A stretch of 64,000 bases of DNA, taken from positions 186,001 to 250,000 of the forward strand of contig JALJCQ010000039.1 in assembly GCA_023091665.1 (NCBI GenBank). Reading direction: 5' to 3'. The position numbers and the translations under genes were made by a program. Shown piece after piece: positions 1 to 9,658 of the stretch. The notes below the pieces were generated by a model. It worked only from the letters and a program-made list of their open reading frames with translations, was not told the DNA's origin and did no database searches. The DNA is from Pythium myriotylum. Its lineage: Eukaryota > Oomycota > Peronosporomycetes > Pythiales > Pythiaceae. The first letter of the stretch is position 1; every line of letters starts with the position of its first letter.

Positions 1-813
1 CGTTGGCGGAGTCGTTTCTCTCATAGCCCGGAAACCACCATTTCCGCGTTCGCTGCGCTTCCTCGGAAACCAACACTGTTAATAGTCGCTGATATATTGT
101 CCACATGATTTGCTTTGGTCACACACAGTCTGTTTGGATAGCCGTGGTGCCGCCGTTCAAGACCTCTGAGGACCATTTTCCAGTCTGCACTTGTCAGATG
201 CCCTTCTTGCATCTGTGAACTTGTTTGAATTGCCCGGCAAGATGCGGTAAGATCGTTGGTTTACTCGCTTCGAGTCGGTAGCTGTCAATATCTCTTCCAA
301 GAGCTGTTGTGGGCATGGCATCCTCGTATCGGATTGCTCAACAGATAGACTCGAACATCCGAGTGTATTTCCTAATGGTATCGTCAAGACCCGAAAAAAA
401 TACGACAGAACCGATAAGAAGTGTTACGTAGGTACCAGTTGTCATATATCCTTAGGCTATCAAGTGGGCGAGTGTGCAAAAGTGTTTTCTCGGCTCAAGA
501 TATTGCCCGACCAATGGTGTGGTGACATTTCTAACCCCCAGTCGCGCCTCAGTCAGATCCTCGTCCAAAATTTTGTCATCAAGTGTGCAAAGCTAGTTTC
601 GTTCGTGCTGAGTTCTCGGAGCACGCGGTGCATGTTGGCTGTGTACTTGACGGCACCTTTCATTTTCATGGTAAGACGTCCGAGCAGTGCACTCTCTGAG
701 AAACGATCGTTGAAAGAATCGCCTGGTCCCGTGACCTTCAACTGTAGCATGGGCGAGCTGAGTGTGTTTCTTCCAATTCGAAGATCTGCAGCCTCTTCGA
801 CAAGTCGCGAGCG
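1..813. other. No gene recognised
   Basis: Only short overlapping ORFs occur here on both strands, none with a family signature or a convincing splice structure. The last part is presumably the upstream region of the gene starting at 814. The first 400 bases could be a degraded transposon fragment, but I could not name one. Confidence 0.4.
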
Positions 814-1392
814 ATGACGAAAACGTATACTGGTGATGTCCTGTTTCAACTCCACAACGAGCCCTTTTCATGTCGATTCGAAGTCGCGATGGTGAATGAC
901 GACGCCTTTTCAATCTGGATCGAGGATCGTGTGTCCAAGAAGCAGTGGTAGGAAGAATATTTATGGTTGAGTACGAACTCTTCTTTCACACAGGGCTTTG
1001 TCTTAGGAAAAGTAACCCATTGACTCGAGCCATGTTCGTTAACGTGGCGAATGCCATCCCGGGGACTTCCATGCAGCTCTACACTGAGGTGAGTCAGCCT
1101 CGTCCAAACAGGGAGAATGCTAAACACTGACGATGATTGGTAATAGCTGTTCGCCAGATGCCTGCAAACCGCGGATAGGAAGTACTCCCACGAGCTTGTA
1201 GCTTCAGATACCAGACGCGTGCTAACACTCAAGCTTCCACTCGCACTCGGTGTCCGTGAAGTCACAGTGACATACAAATTCACATTGCATGAGGTTGCGT
1301 TGGAGCGGATTGATCTGCTCGCAGCTCGTATGCGGGATGTCGAGAAGAAACTTGCTGCTATCGAGTCGCAGCCGCATCGGAAGCAGATATGA
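814..1392 (+). CDS. Three-exon protein of an unrecognised family, copy 1
   Basis: Exons are 814-947, 1007-1088 and 1147-1392, joined by GT-AG introns of 59 and 58 nt, giving 153 residues. Support comes from paralogues at 4603 and 15230, whose first two exons have exactly the same lengths (134 and 82 nt) and phases. Exon 1 carries the family motif YTGDV...F and ends SIWIEDRVSKKQW, with the Trp codon split by the intron. Exon 2 ends in MQLYTE. Exon 3 contains LPLALGVREVTVTY, then FTLHEVALERIDLLAARM and a short charged coiled-coil-like end. There is no signal peptide or membrane span. The family is not one I recognise, and no function is inferred. The shape, a compact N-terminal beta-like region plus a C-terminal coiled coil, suggests a self-associating or adaptor protein. 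Confidence 0.75.
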
Positions 1393-1703
1393 CAAAGTAA
1401 CTGGTGATAAATCTGTTGGCTGATAATGAAGAGGGTTGAGTGAACCGTTTGGCGATCTTGCATCGCCAATGTCATCACAGTTTGGAACTGCACTTTCATC
1501 TAGGCGACATCGCTTTTCATTCGATCACAGCCACAATTATCCGTTGCCCCGATGAAAAGTGGGAGATTTCAGCGTCTAAAGCGGAATCTGGACACTTCGC
1601 ATAGCTGGTCGACGCAACCATTCAAATCGGAACGTAAAGTCGTAGCCTACTTGGTCAAGAGTCAAGTTAGGTCATTACGGGCACCTCTTGATCGCGAGAC
1701 GAA

Positions 1704-3346
1704 TCACTGACCGAAATGTTGAAAGTTGAGCTGCACAACGAAGAAGACCCACAGAACCAAGCTCAAGTGCGTCGTTCTCCAGTTCTTGCGCAACACGAAC
1801 GCGAGTTGCTGGATAGTCGAGAGATGCTGCAGCTTGCGGTCGACGACCACACAGAAGATAACAAACGAGACCAGTTCCAGTGCTGCGTAGAGCGCCAGGT
1901 TGTTTACCGTGCTCTGCAGGTCCTGGTCGCTTATGTCCTTCAGGTTCGTGTAGTACTTGCGGTTCGTCATGTGAGACATTGCTAGAAGATACAATGCTGA
2001 TCACGCCTTCAGGTACCCGCCCAAACCAAACGTGTTCGATTCCTTGAAGACCACTTACCGTATATTGTCGGGACTGCCACCTCCACAAACTCAATGAGTA
2101 CGTAGAACTCGATCATGTGCAACACCTTGAGCATGGCCACGACGCACTCAACCTGGTCATGCTCCGATCTTGCGGCATCCTGTCTCTCGCTGCTCTGTAC
2201 TCCAGTCGTAACCACGGCCTCCCTCGCCGGGCGAATACGGTTGTTAATGTGGGGACGGATCCGCCCACGCAAGTGGCGCGGTAGCTTCACCTCCGGGTGC
2301 TCCTCGATGCGTGGGTTTGCGTTAATCACGTGCAACCCGTTAGCCACGACACCAAATGATATCTCGCGCTGCCTGAAGATCGCTGTGCCCGTTGACTGTG
2401 AAGTCTGTCCAACCTTGGCTGCGGCGTTCGTGACGTCGGCTATTTGGTGGTCAAGCTGGCCACACGCGACGGCGGCGAGATGCGCGCGGCGTATGACCAA
2501 CTGAATCTCGACCAGTGCAATCAGCGATTGCATGACATCAACAGCCATGATGAACGTGATAGTTCCACGGGAGGCTGACTCCTGCACTGACGTGGCCACG
2601 AACATGGCGTGGAACGCGTCCACGTTGAAGACAATGATGGATGGCGCGAGATCTTCCAAGTGGAACACGCCGCGGATCGCCCAGTTCTTCAACAGAAGCT
2701 TGATCCCAGGTAGCACGAAGGATACGAACGTCTTGTGCTCGCGACTCACACGCGTAAGCAAGACATTGTAAGCGCTGTACACGGCGAGGATCCCAATTTG
2801 TACGGCAAAAACCTTGAGGTACCGTCTTACATTGCCCTTGGTGGCTGGGTCCGACTTGAACGCATCCTTCCAGAAGTAATAGAGAATGGACCCAAGCGTC
2901 GCGCACCAGGGCACCGAGTTGAACTGGACCAAGAAAGGAAGCGGGTAGCCGATGAGCTCGATCGCAGCTCTCCCATAGACAACGCACAACAGGGGTGGGC
3001 TGACAGTGGCGATGACGAATTGGCGCGTCGAGAGTGGCAGGGAGGGAGCACTATGGTGGATCTGCTGGGTCACCACGACGGCTGCGAGCCAGCACGCAAA
3101 GAAAACACGGAACGTCACCCAGATTGTCTGTTGCGAGAATGGCAGCTAGGGCGGTTGTAGCGGCAACGCATCGATGGCGAGCAGCACTGACAACGGAGGA
3201 AACAGCGTTAGCACGACGGTGAGGATGTTGGTGATCCACGACGATGACTCGGCGTATGCGAGCATCGCTCGCAGTCGCGCGAGGGAGTAGCGGCCTTGGA
3301 GTTCGACTTGCACGGTGTTCCATGCGCGGAGAATCCTATGAATCAT
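1704..3346 (-). pseudogene. Oomycete multi-membrane-span protein, one in-frame stop
   Basis: Exons are 3346-2059 and 1981-1704 on the minus strand, joined by a 77-nt GT-AG intron. The spliced frame has 521 codons. The start MIHRILRAW leads into GRYSLARLRAML, then several hydrophobic segments, a long soluble loop, then EFVEVAVPTIYA across the splice, NRKYYTNL, and three further hydrophobic stretches ending VVQLNFQHFGQ. This layout matches a multicopy oomycete family of polytopic membrane proteins of unknown function (recognised from memory). A TAG at 3148-3146 interrupts the frame right after LPLQPP, at the junction of the first and second hydrophobic blocks, and the frame is otherwise open on both sides. 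It is therefore probably a recent nonsense allele. Stop readthrough or a base-call error are the alternatives. Confidence 0.65.
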
Positions 3347-3668
3347 GGTCTTTAGCGATAGACCCTTGTGGAGGAAGTCACTTCCATCACTGGTAGAGAG
3401 AGAGAGGCGGAGAAAGAGAGAATATGAATTCTGAAGCCTGCTAAAGATAGCTGCGACTCAATGACGGGTTCATTGCGGTCATTCCCTGCAGACAAACCGA
3501 GCAAGAATTTCAGTGCGAACCGCGCCAATGATATATACACTTCTGAAATGGGAGGCCCAGCGTAATACGAATACGAATGCCTCTTGCCCTGAACACGCGA
3601 AATTCTAGCGAACGAGGTCTCTAGTCAACGAGCTTTACACCAAAAGAGCGGGTTGCCGACCTCTAGGA
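3347..3668. other. Upstream region of the membrane protein gene
   Basis: AT-richer spacer holding the presumed promoter of the minus-strand gene that starts at 3346. It includes a purine run of GAGA type near 3393-3420. No ORF with a recognisable product. Confidence 0.35.
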
Positions 3669-3938
3669 ATATTACCTCACCTTGGGCTCGCTCATCAACC
3701 TTTCATATTACCTCACCTTGGGCTCGCTCATCAACCTTTCAATCGACGATTGTGCCAGCACTCATATCTTCCACTTCCATCTTCCATATTACCTCACCTT
3801 GGGCTCGCTCATCAACCTTTCAATCGACGATTGTGCCAGCACTCATATCTTCCACTTCCATCTTCCATATTACCTCACCTTGGGCTCGCTCATCAACCTT
3901 TCAATCGACGATTGTGCCAGCACTCATATCTTCCACGA
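3669..3938. repeat. 81-bp tandem repeat, about 3.3 units
   Basis: The segment starting ATATTACCTCACCTTGGGCT recurs at about 3669, 3705, 3786 and 3867. The last three are exactly 81 bp apart, and the first is a 36-bp partial unit. Because 81 is divisible by three, all three forward frames stay open, which explains the repetitive ORFs here. I do not regard any of them as a gene. Confidence 0.9.
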
Positions 3939-4602
3939 AACCAGCAGGATCTATTGCAACTAATGGACTCCGACTTGTATGCAATTGAGACCTGAATGCT
4001 ATGGGTCTCGTCCATTGCGAGGTTGTTGCATTTAAGGTGTATTGGTCCCACTTAATCATTGCAGGGTGGGCTGCTGGACGAGTCAAGCAGGTGATTTCAC
4101 GCTTTGGAAATATGAATTTGCTGTGGGGGTTGCGCATCGAGCGGGTGACAATATATCAATGGCAGCCAGATACTGTCCATTCCAATATCTGGGTCATTGC
4201 AAGTAGTCCCGAGTACACGCTCTTCGGTTTTTGGATGCTGAATGCCTGAAAAACGATGGATACTCAGTAGTCGGCGAAGCCCTCTAATCCCAAATGGCTT
4301 TGCGCTATGTTGAGTGAAGCGATTCGATGCTACAGCTACCTGAACAGTGACATTCCAAGAGAGCTTTTTTTTATCCAACTTGAAGTTAGAGTTGTCTGAA
4401 GCGTGGTGTCGCGACGAGCACTAGACGTAAACGGAAGGAGAATGATGTCATGTTTCTATTCCTCGATGCTTATTGAGAGCGTTTCTTTTTCTGTTCTGTA
4501 CATCTCTCAATCACGATGGCAGATTCTCTTCCTTCTCTTCATCTCTCTCAAGCTCGCTTCTCGCGAAGACGTTCATTTTCGTGTCTTCAGTCTACAAGAG
4601 AG
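3939..4602. other. No gene recognised
   Basis: Short ORFs only, without family signatures. The right end is the presumed upstream region of the family copy that starts at 4603. Confidence 0.35.
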
Positions 4603-5227
4603 ATGGCGAGCGAGTTCACCGGAGACGTTGATTTCTTGCTTCACAGCAAAGTCAGTCCATACCGGTTCTGAGTCGAAGTAGCGAACGATGACAAACTCTC
4701 CATTTGGATCGAAGATCGCCTGTCCAAGAAGCAATGGTAGGTCCACGGAGAACAAGATCAAGCAAACATCCGCGTGATTCTCACGCGCGTATGCAACTAG
4801 GAAAAGTGACATCCTCGCGCGCACAAATTATGTAACTGAAGCGAACGCGATCCAGAGTGCCTCGACGCAGCTGTACGCCGAAGTGAGTGACCACTTGGGC
4901 TGACCGAGGTAACAGAAGATAGACTCACAAATCCCTGCTATGTAGTTGTTCACCAAATGCCTAAATACACAAGATGACCAGTATGCGCACGAGCTCAAAG
5001 CGAAAGATACGAAGCGCGAATTAACGCTCAGACTGCCACTTGCCCTGGGCGTTCGCGAAGTCACGGTGGAGTACAATTTCACGCTGGACGAAGTTCCGCT
5101 GGAGCCGATCGACTTACTCACAGCCCGAATGCGAGATGTTGATGAGAAATTGGTGACTCTGGAGACAAATTTGAACGCACGAATCGCTCAGGTGGAGCAG
5201 TCCTGCGCTAGCAAAAGATACTACTAG
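4603..5227 (+). pseudogene. Three-exon family, copy 2, with in-frame TGA in exon 1
   Basis: Exons 4603-4736, 4801-4882 and 4946-5227 use GT-AG introns of 64 and 63 nt. Exon 1 and exon 2 lengths equal those of copy 1. Exon 1 reads FTGDVDF and ends LSIWIEDRLSKKQW. Exon 2 ends TQLYAE. Exon 3 reads LRLPLALGVREVTVEYNF and then EVPLEPIDLLTARMRDVDEK with a coiled-coil tail. The spliced length would be 165 codons. A TGA at 4669-4671 falls exactly where copy 1 has a Glu after Arg-Phe, while all splice sites and the rest of the frame are intact. It is likely a young pseudogene. Readthrough or an assembly error cannot be excluded from the sequence. Confidence 0.7.
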
Positions 5228-5484
5228 GCTTTTCGCTGGCTCATTGCTTTGAGTAGATGATGCTGACAGAATGAAAGAAGAAAGGATTTGTGTTCTGTCG
5301 ACTGGTTACCTCTCTTCTTGTTCTCTAAAGCTCTTTCGTTTTGGATGAAGCACAATAGACGCCAGCATAATCCAGTGTTCTGGCCCATTGACATGGTTAG
5401 ACGACGAGTGATCGTGAGCGGAAGTCTCACATACGCTTTAGCCAACTCAGGCCAGCTAGCTTTTGCTGTGAATGCCGTGACAGG
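5228..5484. other. Intergenic spacer
   Basis: No gene seen between the family copy 2 stop and the start of inverted repeat arm A. Confidence 0.35.
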
Positions 5485-5693
5485 GCTGAGATCAACAGAT
5501 GCATAGATGAGACAGAGATGCATGGTCATGTTTGTGCAGTTTATTGACTTTATGAGTCGCTCCCGCCTCGAAGACGCCCGCTTGACCCGCACACGACTCA
5601 GATGTGCGCAAAGCGATAGCGACTTCCGACTGGGAGGTGCTGATGTTTTTAGAAAATTGGCATGGAGATGTGTATGGGATAGCTCGCTCTTCT

Positions 5694-5876
5694 CTACTTC
5701 TTGCCGCCCTTCTTGCCGCCGCCCTTCTTGTTCTCAGGTTCCTTGGCCGGAGGCGGAGCCGATGCCGCCGCCTGCTTGGGCTGCTCCTGCTGCTTGCCGC
5801 CCTTCTTCTCCGGAATGGGCTTCTGTTCCTGGGCCACGGGCGCCGCCTGCTGCTGCTTGTTCTGCTTTCGGCCCAT
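5694..5876 (-). CDS. Small Q/K/G-rich protein, copy 1 (60 aa)
   Basis: A short basic protein starts MGRKQNKQQQ, has a central KKGGKQQEQPKQAAASAPPP segment and ends KKGGGKKGGKK. It is low-complexity and probably disordered, with no signal peptide or membrane span. I do not recognise the family. It looks like a small nucleic-acid- or ribosome-associated protein, but that is only a composition argument. The ATG is chosen because the coding start, the end and about 55 nt of upstream sequence are conserved in all seven copies in this window. An in-frame upstream extension exists in some copies but is not conserved in length. An initiator-like GCTCACTTCCACTTCATC lies about 35-55 nt upstream (5911-5930). 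Confidence 0.75.
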   Translation of the reverse strand: MGRKQNKQQQAAPVAQEQKPIPEKKGGKQQEQPKQAAASAPPPAKEPENKKGGGKKGGKK

Positions 5877-6572
5877 GGTTGATGTGGAGAACTGGCTTGT
5901 GACTCGCTTGGATGAAGTGGAAGTGAGCTTTTGGAGCTGTGACCTTGGCCATTCGACCCCGTGCCTCACTACAGGATCGGATCCGTTTCTACGAGATAAA
6001 TCTAGCTCCACCCTTTGAGCTTCCCCAGTCTCGCTGAACCTACAAATAACCTCTTGGGTGCCCTGAAAGCCAAGCTTTCATCTTTCCGGAACTGGTGCTT
6101 GGTGGCCTTGACGAGCATGACGAAGAGCCACAAACCCGAGTAGCTTGTGAGTAGTTGCGCTTGCTTTTTTCGCTCTGCGCTTAGATCAACCCCTGACTGT
6201 ATCTTCGATAGCATTCTTCATGTGTGGGTTTAGTGGAGTTGAGAGCAGAATCGCGTCCGTGTCACCCGCTGAGACCGTGAGCCCTGGCTTGCGCACAGCC
6301 ACTCGTCGCACGCCCTGGGACTCCGGTGAAGACACTTGAGCACGGACTCTGTCTGTGTATTGTAAACTGAAAGACCGTTTGGCTGGAATTAAAGCAAGGT
6401 CTGAGCCTTTCATGGAATCCTCGTCACAGATCGCGAATCGTGGAAATCACCCACGACGCCGTTGTGTGGTCACTTGGGACGAAGCGTAGAGATTTTGCTT
6501 TTCAACTGTCGCGAATACTTCGAGGGCCCATGTGTTCGCCTCAGCAATTCCGCAAGAACCTACGTGAGAGCC
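5877..6572. other. Non-coding part of arm A between divergent genes
   Basis: This contains the upstream region of the minus-strand small gene. A GATCGGATCCGTT site at 5975-5987 is a variant of the 16-bp element found at the other copies. It also holds the presumed promoter of the plus-strand family gene at 6573. Two minus-strand ORFs (6002-6214 and 6186-6413) are open in both arms, but the arms are near-identical, so this does not support coding. Confidence 0.4.
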
Positions 6573-7334
6573 ATGCCTGTGTCGTTCCACGGCGATGTCT
6601 GCCTCCCACTCAACGACACGAAGCTTCAGCACCGCTACAAAATCGATACGACCGCCGAGAACACGCTTCGTATCTGGCTGGAAGACGCTGCAACGGTAAG
6701 AGCATTCCAGACGAACAATATCTGATGGATTATGGTTGACTTGAGTAAACTGCATCAGGCAGAGTGATTACATGGGCACGAAGGAGTTCATATCGAGCGA
6801 TAATTCTATTTCCACGTTCGACATCAACGTGTACGCAAAGGTATGTGCATTCTGTCGAGTCTTGTGTTTTCCCATCGATTCAAATCAGTTCTCTAGTTTT
6901 TTGACAGAATTCTTCGCGACGGCAGCGTCAGCTGTGCGCTCGGAGCAGACGGGTGCGAGCGGACACTCACGCTGACTCTCATCCTCGGGTCTATCACGGT
7001 AATGGTCCACTACGAGTTTGCAATGAAGCAAGTGCCACTGACGGAAACCGACATACTCGCCGCACGAGTTCGCGATCTGGAAGAGAACAGCGCAGCGATG
7101 AAGAGTCGTATCAGCGAGTTGGAGAACGAGAACTCGTGCTTGAAGGGGCAACTGCGAGAGCTCACGAATCGATCAGGAGGCCCACAGATCGGGTCCGATC
7201 AAGCACTGGGTAAAAGGCGATATGGCGTCGGCAGGCGTACTTTTACCAGCGTGTCCCCACCTCGCAGCCTGACTCGACGACGGCTGATAATGTTAGACGA
7301 TGTGTACCCAGACCTCTCTAAAAATCCTCACTGA
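6573..7334 (+). CDS. Three-exon family, copy 3 (212 aa, longest)
   Basis: Exons 6573-6695, 6763-6840 and 6897-7334 have GT-AG introns of 67 and 56 nt, both phase 0. This differs from copies 1, 2 and 4, where the first intron splits a Trp codon. Exon 1 reads SFHGDVCL and ends LRIWLEDAAT. Exon 2 ends INVYAK. Exon 3 starts FFDRILRDGS and has LTLTLILGSITVMVHY, then KQVPLTETDILAARVRDLEE and a clear heptad-rich coiled coil (SELENENSCLKGQLRELTNR). The C-terminal tail runs past the end of the inverted repeat and is basic and Ser/Arg-rich. Its inverted twin is at 16518-17183. Confidence 0.75.
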
Positions 7335-7665
7335 GATGGTCTCAGCCGTGACCTTCGTTTCGTTGATTTGCAGTGTTCACTCGTGCATTGGATCACGCTT
7401 TTTTCCTCGCTCACGACCGAATTATAATCTGAATTCGAATTCTATTTTCGACACGAAAAAAAAAAAAACCAATATTACCAGACTAATAATTTGTATCCGT
7501 GTTGGTACTCCGCGAAAAACCAACCCATACTAGACTAATTCTTCCCCCCGCTCAGTGCGACACCCATGGTCTTGTATTCGGGTCTGCGTGGGATTACGAT
7601 CCTCTCTGGCGAACTCACGATCTCCGGGGACACTCACGCGCACGGGGAGCAGCTCGAAGAACACC
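7335..7665. other. Arp3 upstream region
   Basis: AT-rich spacer with an A12-type run near 7457-7468, containing the presumed Arp3 promoter. No competing gene. Confidence 0.5.
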
Positions 7666-9010
7666 ATGTCGTCCTACTACAAGCCCGCGGTCGTGATCGA
7701 CAACGGCACCGGGTACGCGGGTCTAAGTGCGCGCGTTAGCCGCCGCGCGAGTATCGCGTTAGACGCGGTCTAACAACCCTACGCTGTGTGACGCCCCCAG
7801 GTACACCAAGCTCGGGTACGCCGGGAACGCCGAGCCGAGCTACATCATCCCATCGACGATCGCCGTGGGCGGCGCCGACTCGAGCGTCGTGCGCAGCCGC
7901 CAGGGCATCGACGACCTCGACTTCTTCATCGGCAACGAGGCGCTCGAGCACGCGTCGACGCACCAGGTCAACTACCCCATCTCCCAGGGCATCGTCCAGA
8001 ACTGGGACAACATGGAAAAGCTCTGGCAGCGCTCCATGTTCCAGTACCTGCGCTGCGAGCCCGAGGAGCACTACGTGCTGCTCACCGAGCCGCCCATGAA
8101 CCCGCCCGAGAACCGCGAGGCCACGGCCGAGATCATGTTTGAGACCTTCAACGTCCCGGGTCTCTACATCGCCGTCCAGGCCGTGCTCGCGCTCTACGCG
8201 TCGTGGCCGAAGCTCCGAGAGAACCAGCGCTCGCTCACGGGCACGGTCATCGACTCGGGCGACGGCGTCACGCACGTGATCCCCGTCGCCGACGGCTACG
8301 TGATCGGCTCGTGCATCCGCCACATCCCGCTCGCCGGCCGCGACGTGACGCAGTTTATCCAGAAGATGCTGCGCGACCGCGGCGAGGGCGTGCCGCCAGA
8401 GGACTCGCTCGACGTCGCTCGACGCGTCAAGGAAATGCACTCGTACGTGTGCCCCGATATCGCCAAGGAGTTCAAGAAGTACGACACGAACCCGGAAAAG
8501 TACTTTCTCAAGTACAGCGACGTCAACTCGCGCACGCGCCAGCCCTGGGAGATCGACGTGGGCTACGAGCGATTCCTCGCGCCCGAGATTTTCTTCAACC
8601 CGGAGATCTTCTCGACCGACTTCACGACGCCGCTGCCGAACGTCGTCGATGAAGCGATTCTCAAGAGTCCGATCGACACGCGCCGAGGCCTCTACAAGAA
8701 CATCGTGCTCAGTGGCGGCAGCACCATGTTCAAGGGTTTTGACCGCCGTCTGCAGCGCGACATCAAGCGCCTCGTGAACGAGCGCCAGGCTGAGAACCTC
8801 GCGCTCCACTCGCGGTACGTCAAGGCGAGCGCCGAAGAGCTCGAAGTCAACGTCATCTCGCACCGCATGCAGCGCTTCGCCGTGTGGTTCGGCGGCTCGA
8901 TGGTCGCGTCGACGCCTGACTTTTACCGCGTTTGCCACACCAAGGCCCAGTACGACGAGGAAGGCCCGCGCATTGCGCGCCACAACCCCGTCTTCAACGC
9001 CACCATGTAA
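7666..9010 (+). CDS. ARP3: Actin-related protein 3 (Arp2/3 complex)
   Basis: Exons are 7666-7712 and 7801-9010; an 88-nt intron splits the Gly codon of [13 protein letters not shown]. The product is 418 residues, the normal Arp3 length. Visible family features are the N-terminal phosphate loop ([17 protein letters not shown]), the second phosphate loop ([17 protein letters not shown], about residue 166), [18 protein letters not shown], and the C-terminal WFGGSMVAS...[12 protein letters not shown]. Arp3 pairs with Arp2 to template branched actin filaments at the cell cortex. Coding GC is high and no defect is seen. The large reverse-strand ORF over this gene is a mirror of its codon bias. Confidence 0.97.
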
Positions 9011-9658
9011 TCAATCCTTCGAATACACTTGCACTGCCCTCTCCCCACGACCTCTCGAGCGAACGTAAGCTCCCAGCTGTCAAGCGAGACATGTCGGCGA
9101 GGGGTGCAACGATCTTGTAATCAAGAGTGAAAAAGCAGGTGGGATCGCCAAACAAGAACGAGAACGAGAAGGAAAGGTCGTCGCGAGCGAATGGCGACGG
9201 CGAGTTTTGCACTCGACGACGAGTAAACGAGACGAGTTGAGACGAAATAAAGCGAGCAGTTGAATGATCCGCATCTCGTTTTTCTTTTAGTAGACAGGAG
9301 CCCTCGTCCGCATTGCGTGGCGAGCAGAGAACGCGCTGCTCCAAGGCTCCACGTCAAGTGAGCTCGTGATGAGTCGAAGGGGATCTTTCTGGTCATGCCA
9401 TGACCATCACTCAAATCTGATACGAACCCATTGGATTGGCCAAAATCCAACTTCAACCCCCTTCCATTGGTCGAAATAGACTTTCTCGTCGCGTCGTGAC
9501 GTCCTCGGAGACCACGAAGCGTCGTCGGGCCGTTGACCCCCCTGACGCGACCCTTTGCTGGATCCGCCCATATCCTCCTCTCTCTTTCTCGCTTTCTCTC
9601 GCTTCCTCTTCCTCGCCTTCTTCGCGTGGCGTTTCCATCGCCCGAGTGCAACGGCGGC
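9011..9658. other. Arp3 3' flank and protease upstream region
   Basis: Contains the Arp3 3' UTR and, from about 9530, a pyrimidine-rich TCTCTTTCTC stretch before the protease ATG. No separate gene supported. Confidence 0.4.

Larger units (their letters stand above)
5485..7232. repeat. Inverted repeat arm A (partner 16524-18271)
   Basis: Positions pair as x + x' = 23756 along the whole arm without large indels. The arm includes one small-protein gene and one three-exon family gene. Most of it is near-identical to the partner; the right-hand 230 bp (about 7000-7232) and the left 150 bp carry visibly more differences. The unique block between the arms holds Arp3, an aspartic protease, the HECT ligase and family copy 4. 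Confidence 0.95.

Noticed and set aside
3669..3988. Repetitive ORFs with 27-residue units, and a possible CRISPR-like array
   Set aside because: A simple 81-bp tandem repeat in a eukaryotic genome. There are no spacers, and all three frames are open because the period is a multiple of three.
5604..5882. Leu-rich ORFs opposite the small Q/K/G-rich genes (also at 17874, 20153, 29621 and 31951)
   Set aside because: Complement of AAG/GGC codons. The forward small protein keeps its ends in all copies, whereas these ORFs vary in start and end.
6002..6413. Two ORFs conserved in both A arms (also 17343-17754)
   Set aside because: The arms are near-identical, so conservation is uninformative. No domain or splice context; left as non-coding.
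7736..8983. 415-codon reverse-strand ORF over Arp3
   Set aside because: It mirrors the third-position GC bias of Arp3, is Arg/Val/Asp-rich, has no domain, and the forward strand is an unambiguous gene.
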